In this document: piece after piece, positions 1 through 11,681 of the stretch
How the letters are laid out: each line of letters begins with the position of its first letter
Numbering within the stretch: the first letter of the stretch is position 1
Assembly: GCF_021130785.1 (NCBI RefSeq)
Contig: NC_060211.1
Location: 127,756,001-127,820,000, forward strand
Direction: 5' to 3'
DNA: 64,000 nt
Source of the DNA: Homalodisca vitripennis
Lineage: Eukaryota > Arthropoda > Insecta > Hemiptera > Cicadellidae
Notes under the pieces: model-generated
Database searches by the model: none
What the model was told of the DNA's origin: nothing
Seen by the model: only the letters and a program-made list of their open reading frames with translations
Made by a program: the position numbers and the translations under genes

Positions 1-1131
<1,131 letters not shown>

Positions 1132-1773
1132 CCCCACCCTTCGCGATGCCTCGGTGTGCCATCAAACACGTTGCGAAGTTTCCTCCAAAAGAAGACGTCT
1201 ATGGATGACAAAATAATTATTAATTATCCATTTTAGACGACGCGTTTTACAAAGTGACTTTCACAGGTAGACAAACTACAATTTCAGATTTTTTTTAACA
1301 ACAGTAAATAAGTTTTGCAAACTCTTTATAACATGTACGTAAGCCTACATTACAGTAGCATTTTAAACATTTAAAATACAGTACAGTAGAACCGTATTTC
1401 AGACTTGTGTATTTATACTGTACAACATAACTTTTTAAGACGTTACAGTATTTCATATTCATATTTATGTAATAATATTACTCTATACGTTTAGTTAAAA
1501 AATAAATAAATTTAAATTGATGTATGGTGTACTTGTTATAATTTCTTATTCACATTTCCGATAAAGTAATGTACGATTCTTAATTGTACTGTATTATTGT
1601 AGTGGGTGTGGACCTCTATATATCGAAGTCTGTCAGAGTTAACCTTGATATAATGAATAATACAACAGAGTTGTAAACCTCTATATATCGAAGTCTGCCC
1701 CAAACAGCCTTGATATATCGAACCTCATTATATCGAAATTCCTTGATATATCGAAGTTTTTGTAAATCCTCTT

Positions 1774-1800
1774 GAGGTTCGATATATCAAGGTCCTACTG
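1774..1800 (-). repeat. Right terminal repeat of the Tigger element
   Basis: A 27-bp end sequence reading inward from CAGTAGGACC. It is flanked by TA at 1801-1802. Degenerate subterminal repeats of 'ctatatatcgaagtctg' at about 1614 and 1680 lie just inside and may be transposase binding sites. Confidence 0.75.
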
Positions 1801-1802
1801 TA

Positions 1803-2137
1803 TATTGGGGTTTATATATCTAGGAGCTGACAACCAATTTGCTCTGTATAATTACCCAACCTGGGTTTTCTTCAAAACAATAGTGGAATTTTTGCCTATG
1901 AAAGAAAATGAACATCAGCCATGCTACGAGTTTTTGGTGAAGGACGAAATGGAGGGTATCAAAACGGTTAAAAATATAAAAACAGTCTTTTTTCAAGATT
2001 GAATTTTCCTAGCTTAAAACATTTAAAATCGATCATCGGACTTAAAAATAATAGTTATATCACATATATAAATCACAAAAAGTACTTGCTCCACTTGGAT
2101 GTAATCTGACGTCGAAAAAGTTGGACGATCAGATATA
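1803..2137. other. Unannotated spacer
   Basis: AT-rich DNA between the Tigger end and the next transposon. A 76-codon open frame crosses the Tigger boundary and resembles nothing I know, so I do not call a gene. Confidence 0.5.
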
Positions 2138-3012
2138 CAGGGTGTTCGGTAAAAGTGTTCCAATACTTTGGTATTTTGTTCTACACATAACAATGAGTAA
2201 AAAAGTTCATATGGAGGTATGTCCTAAAACCTTCAGTTTTCCGTCATCTGTCCGTATGTGTTTTTTATAAATTTTTTTATATTTTTAACTAGTTAAGATA
2301 AAGTTATGAAACTTGAGAATTGAAGCACCAAATATGTTCCAGTTAAGAGGTATGAGTTCTTTGTTGTTCTCGGCTTGTGCAAGCGTATCTTTAAAGTGGC
2401 CGTGCTCGTTTATGCGTTGACGGATTTCGTTAGAAAAAGTACTGTTGGGACTGTCATAAAAATTTCAAAATAGTTGGTATCTTGTAAAATTTGTATCCTA
2501 TTCAAAACAGCTGATGCCTATCAGAAGACAATATCTTGGTTGCTCCCAGCTTGTGCAAGCAGACCTATACAGTGATCGTGCTCGCTTATGCGTTTACGGA
2601 TTTCTTTGAAAAAGGTACCGTTGGTATTGATATACAAACATTACTATATATTTGGTACCCAATGCGTTTTTATAACCAAACTGGTTTTTGTTATTTGACT
2701 TTAAATACTTATTTGACTTTAAACATTAAGTTTTTAAACATACGCCATTTTAAAACGGGTAAAAATATGATGTTGATATTTTATTTAAAAAAGTTCTACT
2801 AGAGGTTAATACAGTACAATTTGTCAAGTTTCATAACTATCGTAACTGACTCAAAATATATAATTTTTTTTATAAAAAACCACATACGGGCAGATACACA
2901 GAAAACTAAAGGTTTTAGAACATACCTTCATATGAACGTTTCCCCCCCCCCCGCTTTTTAATGTATAGAACAAAGTCCCAAAGTATTGGGAACACTTTTA
3001 CCGAAAACTCTG
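2138..3012. mobile_element. 875-bp TIR DNA transposon with TA target duplication
   Basis: The left end begins CAGGGTGTTCGGTAAAAGTG and the right end is its imperfect complement ending 'accgaaaactctg'. The inverted repeats run at least 130 bp inward (left through about 2270, right from about 2880). TA dinucleotides flank both ends (2136-2137 and 3013-3014), as expected for the Tc1/mariner superfamily. A run of ten C residues sits in the right arm near 2943. The interior holds an approximate 180-bp-spaced duplication with decayed coding sequence but no full transposase, so this copy is non-autonomous. A similar 'acagggtgttc' end occurs at 40628. Confidence 0.75.
2352..2640 (-). pseudogene. Duplicated remnant of an unidentified transposon protein
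   Basis: On the minus strand two segments (about 2352-2490 and 2532-2640) translate to related peptides: 'STFSNEIRQRINEHGHF' with 'LAQAENN', and 'GTFFKEIRKRISEHDHC' with 'LAQAGSN'. Conservation is at the amino-acid level (EIRxRIxEHxH...LAQAxxN), and the DNA is also similar. This suggests either an internal duplication in the element or a tandem motif in its ancestral protein. I cannot name the domain. Confidence 0.35.
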
Positions 3013-3014
3013 TA

Positions 3015-4242
3015 TGAAAGTTACCATTACTGTACAAGGGCCTTTAGTTAGCTAACGATGAATTTTACAATTATGTACATATCTGACGGTTGGTTTTGTC
3101 TCTGTTAAGGTAAAACAATATTATTTGGGGGGGAAAAATTATGATTTCCTATTTTTAACCTTTTTATCGGGGAAACAGACCGAAACCTGTAATTACCCAG
3201 TACATTTTTTGAACATATACATGAAAACCAAGAAACTGATCCATAATTCATCAAATGTATGAAGAACACTTTGTTATTGTCTATACGTATATGTTGTCTT
3301 TTAACTTTAAGTTCCAAATTTCCATCTTCTCTTAGTGTAATGTGTTGGTAACTTTGTTTGTAAGAAACAAATGGAATGGAACTACTTATAATTATAGCTA
3401 TATTATTTAAAATGCATTTTTGGCAAATAAAGTTTACCATACGGTAATACGTATTTCATGTAGCAATTTTGTATTACAAAACAATTGTTTATTATATGCA
3501 ATTAAAAAGTAATTTACTAAGTTAAATATTGCAAAATAGAACAACCATCCCAAGGAAAACAGTAAATATTTAAGTATGAGATATACGATGTCAAAGCAAT
3601 CATTAACGTCATCAATCAGTAATATGTTTGCTCTGTCGTCACGTCAATAACCTGACAGCAGACCTACTTACAGCTAACAGCTGCACTTCAGTCAATCGGC
3701 CAACTGACGCTGTCACCTAACTTCTACACTCAAATCGAGATAAAATAATATTACGATTACTTTGATGACTCCTTTTATAATGTACTAGCGGTTACCCGTG
3801 GATTCGCATGCAATTTCATTTTGGAAAACAGAGACACTATGAGCAATATTGTTTTAAATGACATTCCAAACAATCCTGAGATAATTTATAGTCACTGAAA
3901 TTTATCCCAATCAATCTCCTGATCCATTTTAGATTTAGGTTTAGAGATGGGGCCCTAAAGTGGGAGAATGAATCTGTTTTTATAAGTACCTCTGAAATTT
4001 TTACAATTCTCTTTAATATTTCATGATGATATTTTATTGAATAGCTCCGACGATTTCAGTAGCAATGACATATTTTAGGCCAGTGTGGAGAACCCCGTCT
4101 TAAGGGAGATTAAAGTCGAAGTCCTTAGCTTTTAAGTTATGATGTAACATTATTTAATTTTGCTGTAGTTGATTAAAATCCCATTAAAAACAAACCCAGA
4201 CAAAGAAAAGCTTCTGCACGTAACACGACATTTTTAAAGTGT
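3015..4242. other. Unannotated AT-rich stretch
   Basis: No supportable gene. A minus-strand 111-codon frame at 3105-3440 has no recognisable motif. At about 3783-3850 there is a short copy of a dispersed repeat ('gcggttacccgtggattcgc'), the same family as at 4705, 19040 and 52440. Confidence 0.5.
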
Positions 4243-4657
4243 AACTGACTTTGACAGGTGCATATTAACGAACATTTACAACCTGTTTAGATGTGTATAA
4301 ATTATTATACTGTCTTATTATTCTTGACTTTGACAGGTGAATATCAACGAACATTTACTACCTGTTTAGATGTGTATAAATTATTATACTGTCTTATTAT
4401 TCTTGACTTTGACAGGCGAATATCAACGAACATTTACAACCTGTTTAGATGTGTATAAATTATTATACTGTCTTATTATTCTTGACTTTGACAGGTGAAT
4501 ATCAACGAACATTTACTACCTGTTTAGATGTGTATAAATTATTATACTGTCTTATTATTCTTGACTTTGACAGGTGATTATCAACGAACATTTACTACCT
4601 GTTTAGATGTGTATAAATTATTATACTGTCTTATTATTCTTGACTTTGACAGGTGAT
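4243..4657. repeat. 79-bp minisatellite, about 5 copies
   Basis: Tandem array with an exact 79-bp period: the motif 'ttgacagg' starts at 4251, 4330, 4409, 4488, 4567 and 4646. Units also share 'acctgtttagatgtgtataa'. The first unit is the most diverged ('gcatattaacg'). The others differ at only a few sites, which indicates recent expansion. No coding potential. Confidence 0.95.
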
Positions 4658-4704
4658 TAAAAACACTGTACTATCTGCTAATTACGCCAAGTCCATAAAT
4701 ACAA

Positions 4705-4960
4705 TAGATAGCAGTTATCCGCGGCTTCGCACGCAATTTTGTGTTTCAAAATAAACACAATGGACATATAGGCTATGGCCATTATAATTTACTCCGGTCT
4801 TATTATTTTGTGTGCCGCAGTTGATTTTGCCTTGTTTCCGCAACCAAGAAATTACATATTATACATGCACAGGTATATGAAGCCTACTTCTGTCAAAAGC
4901 ACTTTCGGCCATTTTAATAATTCCATAAATATAATGGATAATGGTTTCAAATTTTTCAAA
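4705..4960 (+). repeat. Dispersed repeat A copy (LINE/SINE-like)
   Basis: Begins 'gttatccgcggcttcgcacg' and shares with the 19040 copy both this head and the downstream 'tttattatattttgtg/ttggctttg'-type stretch. The head resembles a very common arthropod retroelement motif ('ttacccgcggcttcgc'), from memory associated with RTE-type or related LINE ends. The class is uncertain. A 63-codon frame inside (4775-4966) is part of the repeat, not a gene. Confidence 0.5.
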
Positions 4961-5694
4961 AAGTAAATAAAGACTGATGTTAGTGTTAAAATGAAAGTAT
5001 AACATAAAAATGTTTCCATAAGAGACAAATCATAGCTCTTCGTAACCGACGTAGACTATCTACCTGGACGGTGATAGCAATATAAAACTTCACATAAATG
5101 AGCGAAGACTGACACACCTGGTGGGATATCTTTTAAGATAAAAAAAGCTATTATAAGATGACTGTTTAGCAACAGACACACTTATATGGTTGTGACATGT
5201 TCAGATATATGTATAGCGTGTGGCTAATGTTTGTTTCTTGCAAATAATCTACAGTATTATCGTGTAATTTAAGTAAACTTAACCAACAGAAATATAATCA
5301 ATCAATACAGTACAACTATTAAACGTACCATTACTAATGATTCTTTTTCTGTTCTAGGGAGCAGATTCTGAATGAATTGTGTAGTACAGTTTTTGAAATT
5401 AGCACCGTGCATTTTCTTATTTGTTATCAAGAATCGAAGTGCAATAAATTATATTAAATCTCTGATAAAGTTTAAATTATGATTTAGATTTTGACATGGA
5501 TATACAATACAAACTTACTTGGCCCGGCAGTGAATAAACACTAAATTTGCACATGTATCACAGCATAGCATCTTAAAAAGTTAAACAATAAAACAATTAA
5601 CCTTGCAAAGAGATATCCTTAGTTGAATTCTATATATTTTATGTTTTAAAAACAGTTAAATTGAAATCGAACTATGCAAGGTTGCTAAATAGTA
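4961..5694. other. Unannotated stretch
   Basis: AT-rich sequence between two repeats. I see no gene, RNA or element boundary. Confidence 0.5.
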
Positions 5695-6112
5695 GCCACA
5701 ACCTAGGATGCAATGATGTCTCGTACCATAGTCACAACCAGGCTTGCAATGATATGTCTCGTACCATAGCCAGAACCAGGCCTGCAATGATATGTCTCGT
5801 ACCATAGCCAGAACCAGGTCTGCAATGATAGTCTCGTACCATAGCCAGAACCAGGCCTGCAATGATATGTCTCGTACCATAGCCAGAACCAGGCCTGCAA
5901 TGATATGTCTCGTACCATAGCCAGAACCAGGTCTGCAATGATAGTCTCGTACCATAGCCAGAACCAGGCCTGCAATGATATGTCTCGTACCATAGCCAGA
6001 ACCAGGCCTGCAATGATATGTCTCGTACCATAGCCAGAACCAGGTCTGCAATGATATGTCTCGTATCATAGTTACAACCCAGACTTGCAGTGATACTTTA
6101 TGGTAACATAGT
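5695..6112. repeat. 38-bp minisatellite, about 11 copies
   Basis: Tandem units of 36-38 bp, typified by 'ccatagccagaaccaggcct' followed by 'gcaatgatatgtctcgta'. Alternate units carry 'gatagtctc' (2 bp shorter) or 'aggtctgc' for 'aggcctgc', giving a partly regular alternation that hints at expansion in multi-unit blocks. Open frames of 96-137 codons on the minus strand are a by-product of the repeat. Degenerate units recur at 8651-8771. Confidence 0.95.
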
Positions 6113-6234
6113 AAACTAAATTTGAAACAATTGTAAATAACAAAATTATTCTTATGTTATACAATTAAAAATTTATGTTATCATTGGTTAAAATGGTGTG
6201 AATAATACATAAAATGTATTTGGCAATGTTGGTG

Positions 6235-7989
6235 GAAAACGGTTCCATATCAAAAGGTATTATATAATAAAATTATTTTCAAATCAGTTTTAATATATTC
6301 TATATGGTGGCCATTTAATTTCTGTTTTATGAAATATCTAATAAAACACTGTATTTATAAAAAATGTATAAGACACAAAAAGTTCTAAAATAATATTTTA
6401 TTTCCAAGGATACTTCATTTTGTACAAATTGGTTAAGAAATAATTATTGTACGGTAGGTATCATCCGAAGAATATCATCAATTTTATTTAACTTATTAAT
6501 TCCAAACTAATCAGATTTTCGGTATGTCTTCCATAGTTGACAATACACTGCCGTAGTCGACGTTGTAACGATTCTCTCACTCGTTCAAGGATTCCTGGTG
6601 TAGCCTTAATGTGTCTGACACCTTCTTCTATCCGTTGTTGTAAATCTTCAATTGTATAAATTGAATGTGTGTGTATACTAGAGATTATAGATGTTTCCAA
6701 AGATGAAAATCAGTCGGTTTCACCTATGTGGCCAAGCTACTGGTCCTCTACGTCCAATCCACTTATTTCCAAATTGTTTGTTAAACAATGCACGTACATT
6801 AACGCTAAAACACGGAGGAGCTCCATCATGCATACACCACATACGGTGTCTTGTGGCAGCAGGCAAGTCTTCCAACAATTCAAACAACTTATTCTGGATG
6901 AAATTCAAATAACTCTCACCATTTTGTGGCAAAACTAAAGGACCAGTCAACACATCACCAATAACAAAATTTGTTATAATATGGATATTTAATATCCATA
7001 CATTGAATGAGAAGTTTTGCTCATACCTAGATTGCATTGTTGTATGAGGGTTTTTGCCCATTCGTGTATATTGTGAACTTTTAAAATTCCGTGCTTGTTC
7101 AAACCAACTTTATCGGTAAACATCACCGATGATAAGGTCTCGAGCATACTTTTCTAACATTGGGGTTCAAAAAGCAAGCCTGTTTGTATTGTCACTCGGA
7201 AGAGGGACTCTTTAAATGTGGTACGGATGCAGTTTTTGGGTTTTCAAAATCCGCCAAATGAACATACAGTATGTAGTCAACGCCTCTCACGACTTACGCG
7301 ATTCCTCTGGTACTCTCGCTAAGGGTCTTGTTCAACTGCTTTCAACACTCGCTCTTCTAAGCTCAAAGTTCTAGTGGTTTTGGACTACCGCAGTCATGCA
7401 CCAAGGGTGCAAATAATTCAGTCTCCCTAAGACGATCATGAAATCTCACAATTTTTTTCTCATTTGGTAAATATCTATTTGGAAACCTTTATGCATACAA
7501 GCGACGAGCATTAGCTCGGTTGCAGTTTGGAAGGCTAAACATCAGGTGCATGTCCGTCATCTCTTGAAAAAAGTAAATGTTATCCATCACTACCAATTGG
7601 AAACTCATCTTGCAAACGTGTTAAGTTGGTTATGTTTACACTAATTATTAGATAGTAAAGGTTCAATAGTCAGTTTCCGTGCTGCATTTTAATACAGGAA
7701 CAGCTGATCCGAATAACAGCTGTTCTAATACTGTCAAATTATGGGCCATTTAATATGCCTGTGAAACACGAAACCTGCCATAAAACAGTTATTTCTTAAC
7801 CGATTTTTACAAAATATGATGTATGTTTGGAAAGGAAAGGTATATACAACTATTATCTTATATACGTTTGATGAATCAATAGTTTATTACATATTTCATA
7901 AAACACAAATTAAATGGTCGCCAAAAAATATTAAACTGATATAAACAGGATTTATCTAGTATAATACCTTCTGAAATTGACCCGTTTTC
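6235..7989 (-). mobile_element. Mariner-superfamily element with >200-bp inverted repeats
   Basis: A 1.75-kb element. The left end 'gaaaacgg..tcaaaaggtattata' (6235) and the right end (complement of 'tataataccttctgaaattg..ccgttttc', to 7989) are inverted repeats that can be followed for about 200 bp. They include 'catttaattt(c/g)tgttttatg' near 6312 and 7900 and 'ggttaagaaataa' near 6431 and 7790. The right flank is TA and the left is TG, so the TA target duplication is plausible but mutated. Interior: a broken transposase on the minus strand. Long TIRs of this size are unusual for a standard mariner. Confidence 0.8.
6488..7608 (-). pseudogene. DUF4817-type mariner transposase, broken
   Basis: Transposase of the arthropod Tc1/mariner group that carries an N-terminal DUF4817 helix-turn-helix. 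The start codon is at 7608 (minus). The N-terminus reads 'EMTDMHLMFSLPNCNRANAR', close to the family pattern. Next comes a homeodomain-like linker ('LRETELFAP'), then the first acid in 'VMFTDKVG' near 7100 (the family usually has FTDE), the second in 'MHDGAPP' near 6790, 'WIGRRGPVAWP' (to 6720), and the C-terminal 'TPGILERVRESLQRR' with 'CIVNYGRHTENL' (6488-6600). The 'SPDLTPLDFFLWG' block carrying the third acid should fall between the 6720 and 6700 frames but is largely deleted. Several frameshifts and stops. Clearly inactive, family assignment strong. Confidence 0.85.
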
Positions 7990-8650
7990 TAAGTTTTGTA
8001 GCAATCATGAAGGTAAAAAGAAATATAATGTTGTTTTAATAAAAATGGTGTATAACTGCTAAAAAAGCAAAAATGCGAGGAAATTATTCTTCATTTTTAG
8101 CATAGTTAAACTTAGTCTGAAAATGCATACTCAGGCCAACCTTTTTGTTACAATCTGAATCTGAAATTAAAAAAAGGAATCAAATAAAAAGCCTACTCGT
8201 ATTACATTCCTGCCTGGTTGGTGATGCAAGGTATTTTATGTTGGCTTCAGGCTTGCTAAGTTATGGTATATTCATCCATATACCGAGTAAAAGAAAAACT
8301 ATTGTGATGATGCATTAAATTATTGAGACATTTTGGTGATCATAACAGTTTTGTGGTACTTGGTTTGAAAAATTGTTTAAGTAAACCAAAATAGATATCA
8401 CAGGAAAGAGAAACAACGATGACATTTGGTACAACACTATTTCATTCTGTTGACGGGTCTTTTAAAATACGAGACATATCATTGTAGCACTGGCCATTTG
8501 GCTTTATTATTTATTAATAATGCAGAGAGATTTCAATTACGGTAATAATTTGTATAACAGTCTTATCGCAAGAAATTAATATGCTATACTCGTGCGAAGA
8601 TTAAACCATGTATCTCAGACCTAAGTGCATTAAACAACAGTTTATTCGCC
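7990..8650. other. Unannotated stretch
   Basis: AT-rich DNA between the mariner element and the second patch of 38-bp repeats. No gene or structured element seen. Confidence 0.5.
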
Positions 8651-8771
8651 AAACCCAGGCTTGCAATTATATGTTTATTATTCCAGCCACAACCCTTGGC
8701 TTGCAATGATACGTATCATACCATAGCCACAAACCAGACTTGCAATGATATATCTCGTACCATAGTTACAC
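8651..8771. repeat. Degenerate outlier of the 38-bp minisatellite
   Basis: Three diverged units of the array found at 5695-6112: 'cccaggcttgcaattatatg', 'ggcttgcaatgatacgtatc' and 'agacttgcaatgatatatct', the last two separated by 'accatagccacaa'. The mariner element lies between the two patches. Confidence 0.85.
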
Positions 8772-10289
8772 TGAGCAAGAACTCCAGCTTCGAATAAACC
8801 TTGGGCATAAGGCTATAGGCTATATAATAATTACATCATATGACCGCCCAAACATCCGCGGTTAATGCTAGACAACACACATATGGTCAGATTTTATTGA
8901 AATTTGGAATCTTTTGTACGAAGTTGTAATATAGTAAAAACATTTTTAATTCTTTATCCATTAAGGACTCAACGAAGCCTTAACGTAAAATCGTCTCGTT
9001 CATCCGTCTGTAGGTGCGATTACGCTTGATAGGAAGGTCCTAGAGACTTGATATAGTTGACATTAGTTTATATTGGTCCAAGGTAGAACTGTTCTGATTT
9101 TGGGGTTAAAAGGACAAAGGGGTGTCCGTCTGCGTATTTCAATAAGTTATGTTGGGCCCTTAGATACTCCACTGTATCGGTTTATTTACTTAGCAAAAAA
9201 TAAAGTTTTGATTGAGACTTCAGTTTTCTGTATGCACGGTTTCTACTAAAATGGGTATTTTGTTTTTGTTTCTTAGATTTGTAGCGTCTTGATTATATTC
9301 GAAACAGCCCGAGTCTTATCACATGAATACGTTGAAAACACTTAATATTGAGATATTTAGGTCTCGCTGTTAAGAGCATTCTTCAGTCAATTGATGATAA
9401 ACTGAACTAATAAAGCGATTTAGTGAAGATAGCTCTCCACAGCGATCTCGAATATCTCAATACTATAACTGATTTGATACCAATAGTTTGACGCTATGTT
9501 CATTCACAATGAAGTAGAATATCTCAAGTTTGTAATTTTTTGTTACCAAAGGTTTACGCCATGTATACTGGAACGTAGGAAATGATGTTTGAAGTGTGAA
9601 ATAAGATTGAAATATAAATTAAATAACAGTGACTAGTAAATTTAAAACAGTGGATCGCGCTCAGACAATACATGCAATACCAAGCAAAAATGTTCCCTTA
9701 CAGTCGGTGCAACTCAATGTGATATGGAGGTATCCACATATTACCAGATATTAGTCGCATATTATTGCAAACATAGATTTAGTTTGTTTGGAAAAAGTTA
9801 CATGTTACATTCTGAATCCAATCTTTTTGTACGCAGAGAACAGAAAATATTCCTTGTTTCATTGTCAAATATACGAGTAGTCTATTTACACTTGCATGGA
9901 ATAAAATTTACCATTTATACTCCACTAAAAAAAGAAAAAAAACTATTTATGCCTTATGATATGGCGCAAACAGTGCCCCCACAAAACTTAATAAAAAAGT
10001 TGCAGAAGTTTGAATACAAATTGTATGTAAAAATAACATTTAGATATGCCTAAGATTTTTGTAGCATTCAGGTTCAGCTTCAATAATTTCACATCAATGC
10101 TCATGCTTTATTATTAACCAAGTGTTTAACTCCAACAAAGTATGATCTAAAGAAAATAATTATGCATTTATTAAAAAAACCAAAAGTACTTAACGAGCAC
10201 GTTTAGAATGTTTATTATTTGTAGTCTACACACATCGAGCTAGTTAGTTACCATCAATTAAAGTACTACACACCAAAAGTCCTACAAGT
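8772..10289. other. Unannotated stretch
   Basis: No supportable gene. The 109-codon frame at 9724-10053 has a lysine/tyrosine-rich composition typical of random AT-rich DNA. 8960-9140 has a 'ccgtctgtaggtgcgattac' flavour typical of dispersed retroelement 3' regions, but I cannot assign it. Confidence 0.45.
9346..9470. repeat. Imperfect inverted repeat, possible Penelope-like end
   Basis: Arms 'tattgagatatttaggtctc' (about 9351-9395) and its imperfect complement ending 'gaatatctcaatac' (9424-9468) form a roughly 45-bp stem with a 28-bp loop. A related stretch ('cttgacatatttcggc...gagagtattcttca') occurs near 20250. Such hairpins with 'cttcag' and 'cgaaat' are seen at the ends of some Penelope-like elements. 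That link is inference. Confidence 0.35.
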
Positions 10290-11600
10290 CTTGGGTTCAA
10301 TAATTGGCTGACTCTCAGTTAATTCTTTCATTCGAGGGGCTGCAAAATTTTCTTTCCCGTCTGTCCGCACGATATCCTGAAAACGAACTAACATAGAGAC
10401 CAGACATTTTGTATGAAGCTTCATTTAAATATTAGTAAATAATGTTCGATGATGTTGCATGCTAATCCATGGGATTTGACTGTGTGTTAACACATAGTTT
10501 TACATTGGTCTTATGGGTATGCACGATGGCAACAGAAAATAGAATAAATACATTTTTATATACGCTGAGTACAATCATATGAGTTTTTAACAAGTAACTT
10601 ACTAGCACATTTGGATTATTCATACAGGAAAAAGAAAGTTTAATAGAATGGAAAGTCAATGTTAAAAGTCGATGACAAGATTTGATTTCAGGGCATTCTT
10701 GTTTTGTACAATCCTCCTCACCTCTACCGGAAGTGTTATTATTTTAATTCTGCTATTAAACCTAACTCAATGACAAAAAAATGTGAATATAACATGCAAC
10801 AAGTTATCTTGAGAAAGATGTAATCTGTAAACATTTTGCATGAAACTTCTGCATCAACAGGAATGATTGTGGCATTTGCTTAGATGGAATTTTTCTGAGC
10901 GCCATTGAAGCCTATCTATCAGTCAGTAGACTGACCCAATGCATATTTTGTCTGCCGGGGAATTGTAAAACTTTCTTTTCTGTACAATGTCTGTCTGTCT
11001 ATATGTCCGCATGACATCTTGAGAGTGAAATAAGCTATAGGTTTGAAAGTTTGCATGCAATCTCTCGTGACATGTGATGTGGTGTATTATACCTACTTTG
11101 CATTATAGCAACGAAGTGTGCAGTCTTGCGGAGTGTAAGCTACACTACAAGAAAAGTTCGTGACAAGATCTGATGTTTGCGCACTCTTGGGTTGCAGCAA
11201 CCCCCACCCCTCTCCTCCAACTTGACAGGAATTTTAATTTTTAAACACTGTTATGCAAACTAACTTAATGAACAAAAATGTGGATGTATAATGTAGCAAG
11301 ATATCTCGACAAAGATCATCTGCAATCTATTAATTTTGCATCAAACTTAACTTCCACATGACAAGAATTAGTTCTATGACGATGCATGTCGAAATATGGA
11401 TTTTCGCTGTGCGTCACTGAAGCCTTATCTGACCGTAGGAGAGTCATCTCCAGAATGAAAGGAGCTGTAGGCTTGAAATTTTAATTCAACCTTAGCGAAG
11501 CATATTACGCGACACATGATGTAGCACACACCCTACCTTGTTATAAAATACTAACTTTGCATTTTAAGTTATAATGTAAATGAACATGTTTTACGATTTA
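10290..11600. repeat. Dispersed repeat B cluster
   Basis: Diverged copies of a non-coding dispersed repeat. Shared marks are 'ttttgtatgaagcttc' or 'ttttgcatgaaactt', 'tgtctgtctatatgtccgca', 'agcgccattgaagcctat', and, on the minus strand near 10460-10580, a segment similar to 46560-46700 and 29950-30080. At least two or three overlapping copies are chained here (about 10300-10660, 10810-11110, 11280-11560). No coding sequence recognised. It could be a LINE 3' region or a large non-autonomous element. Confidence 0.5.
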
Positions 11601-11646
11601 ATATATACGTTCAATATTCTTGTCATGTGCGCTTAAATAAAAATTC

Positions 11647-11680
<34 letters not shown>

Positions 11681-11681
11681 G
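11647..11681. repeat. (TA)n microsatellite
   Basis: An almost pure AT-dinucleotide run of about 35 bp with one phase slip. Confidence 0.95.

Noticed and set aside
5656..6069. Overlapping minus-strand open frames of 96-137 codons with a Trp/Tyr-rich repeating peptide
   Set aside because: They are three-frame read-through of a 38-bp minisatellite whose unit lacks stops. No start context or conservation evidence.
5695..6112. Regularly spaced repeats that might suggest a CRISPR array
   Set aside because: Units are contiguous with no unique spacers, and the window is eukaryotic.
9724..10053. 109-codon plus-strand frame
   Set aside because: AT-rich composition, no motif.
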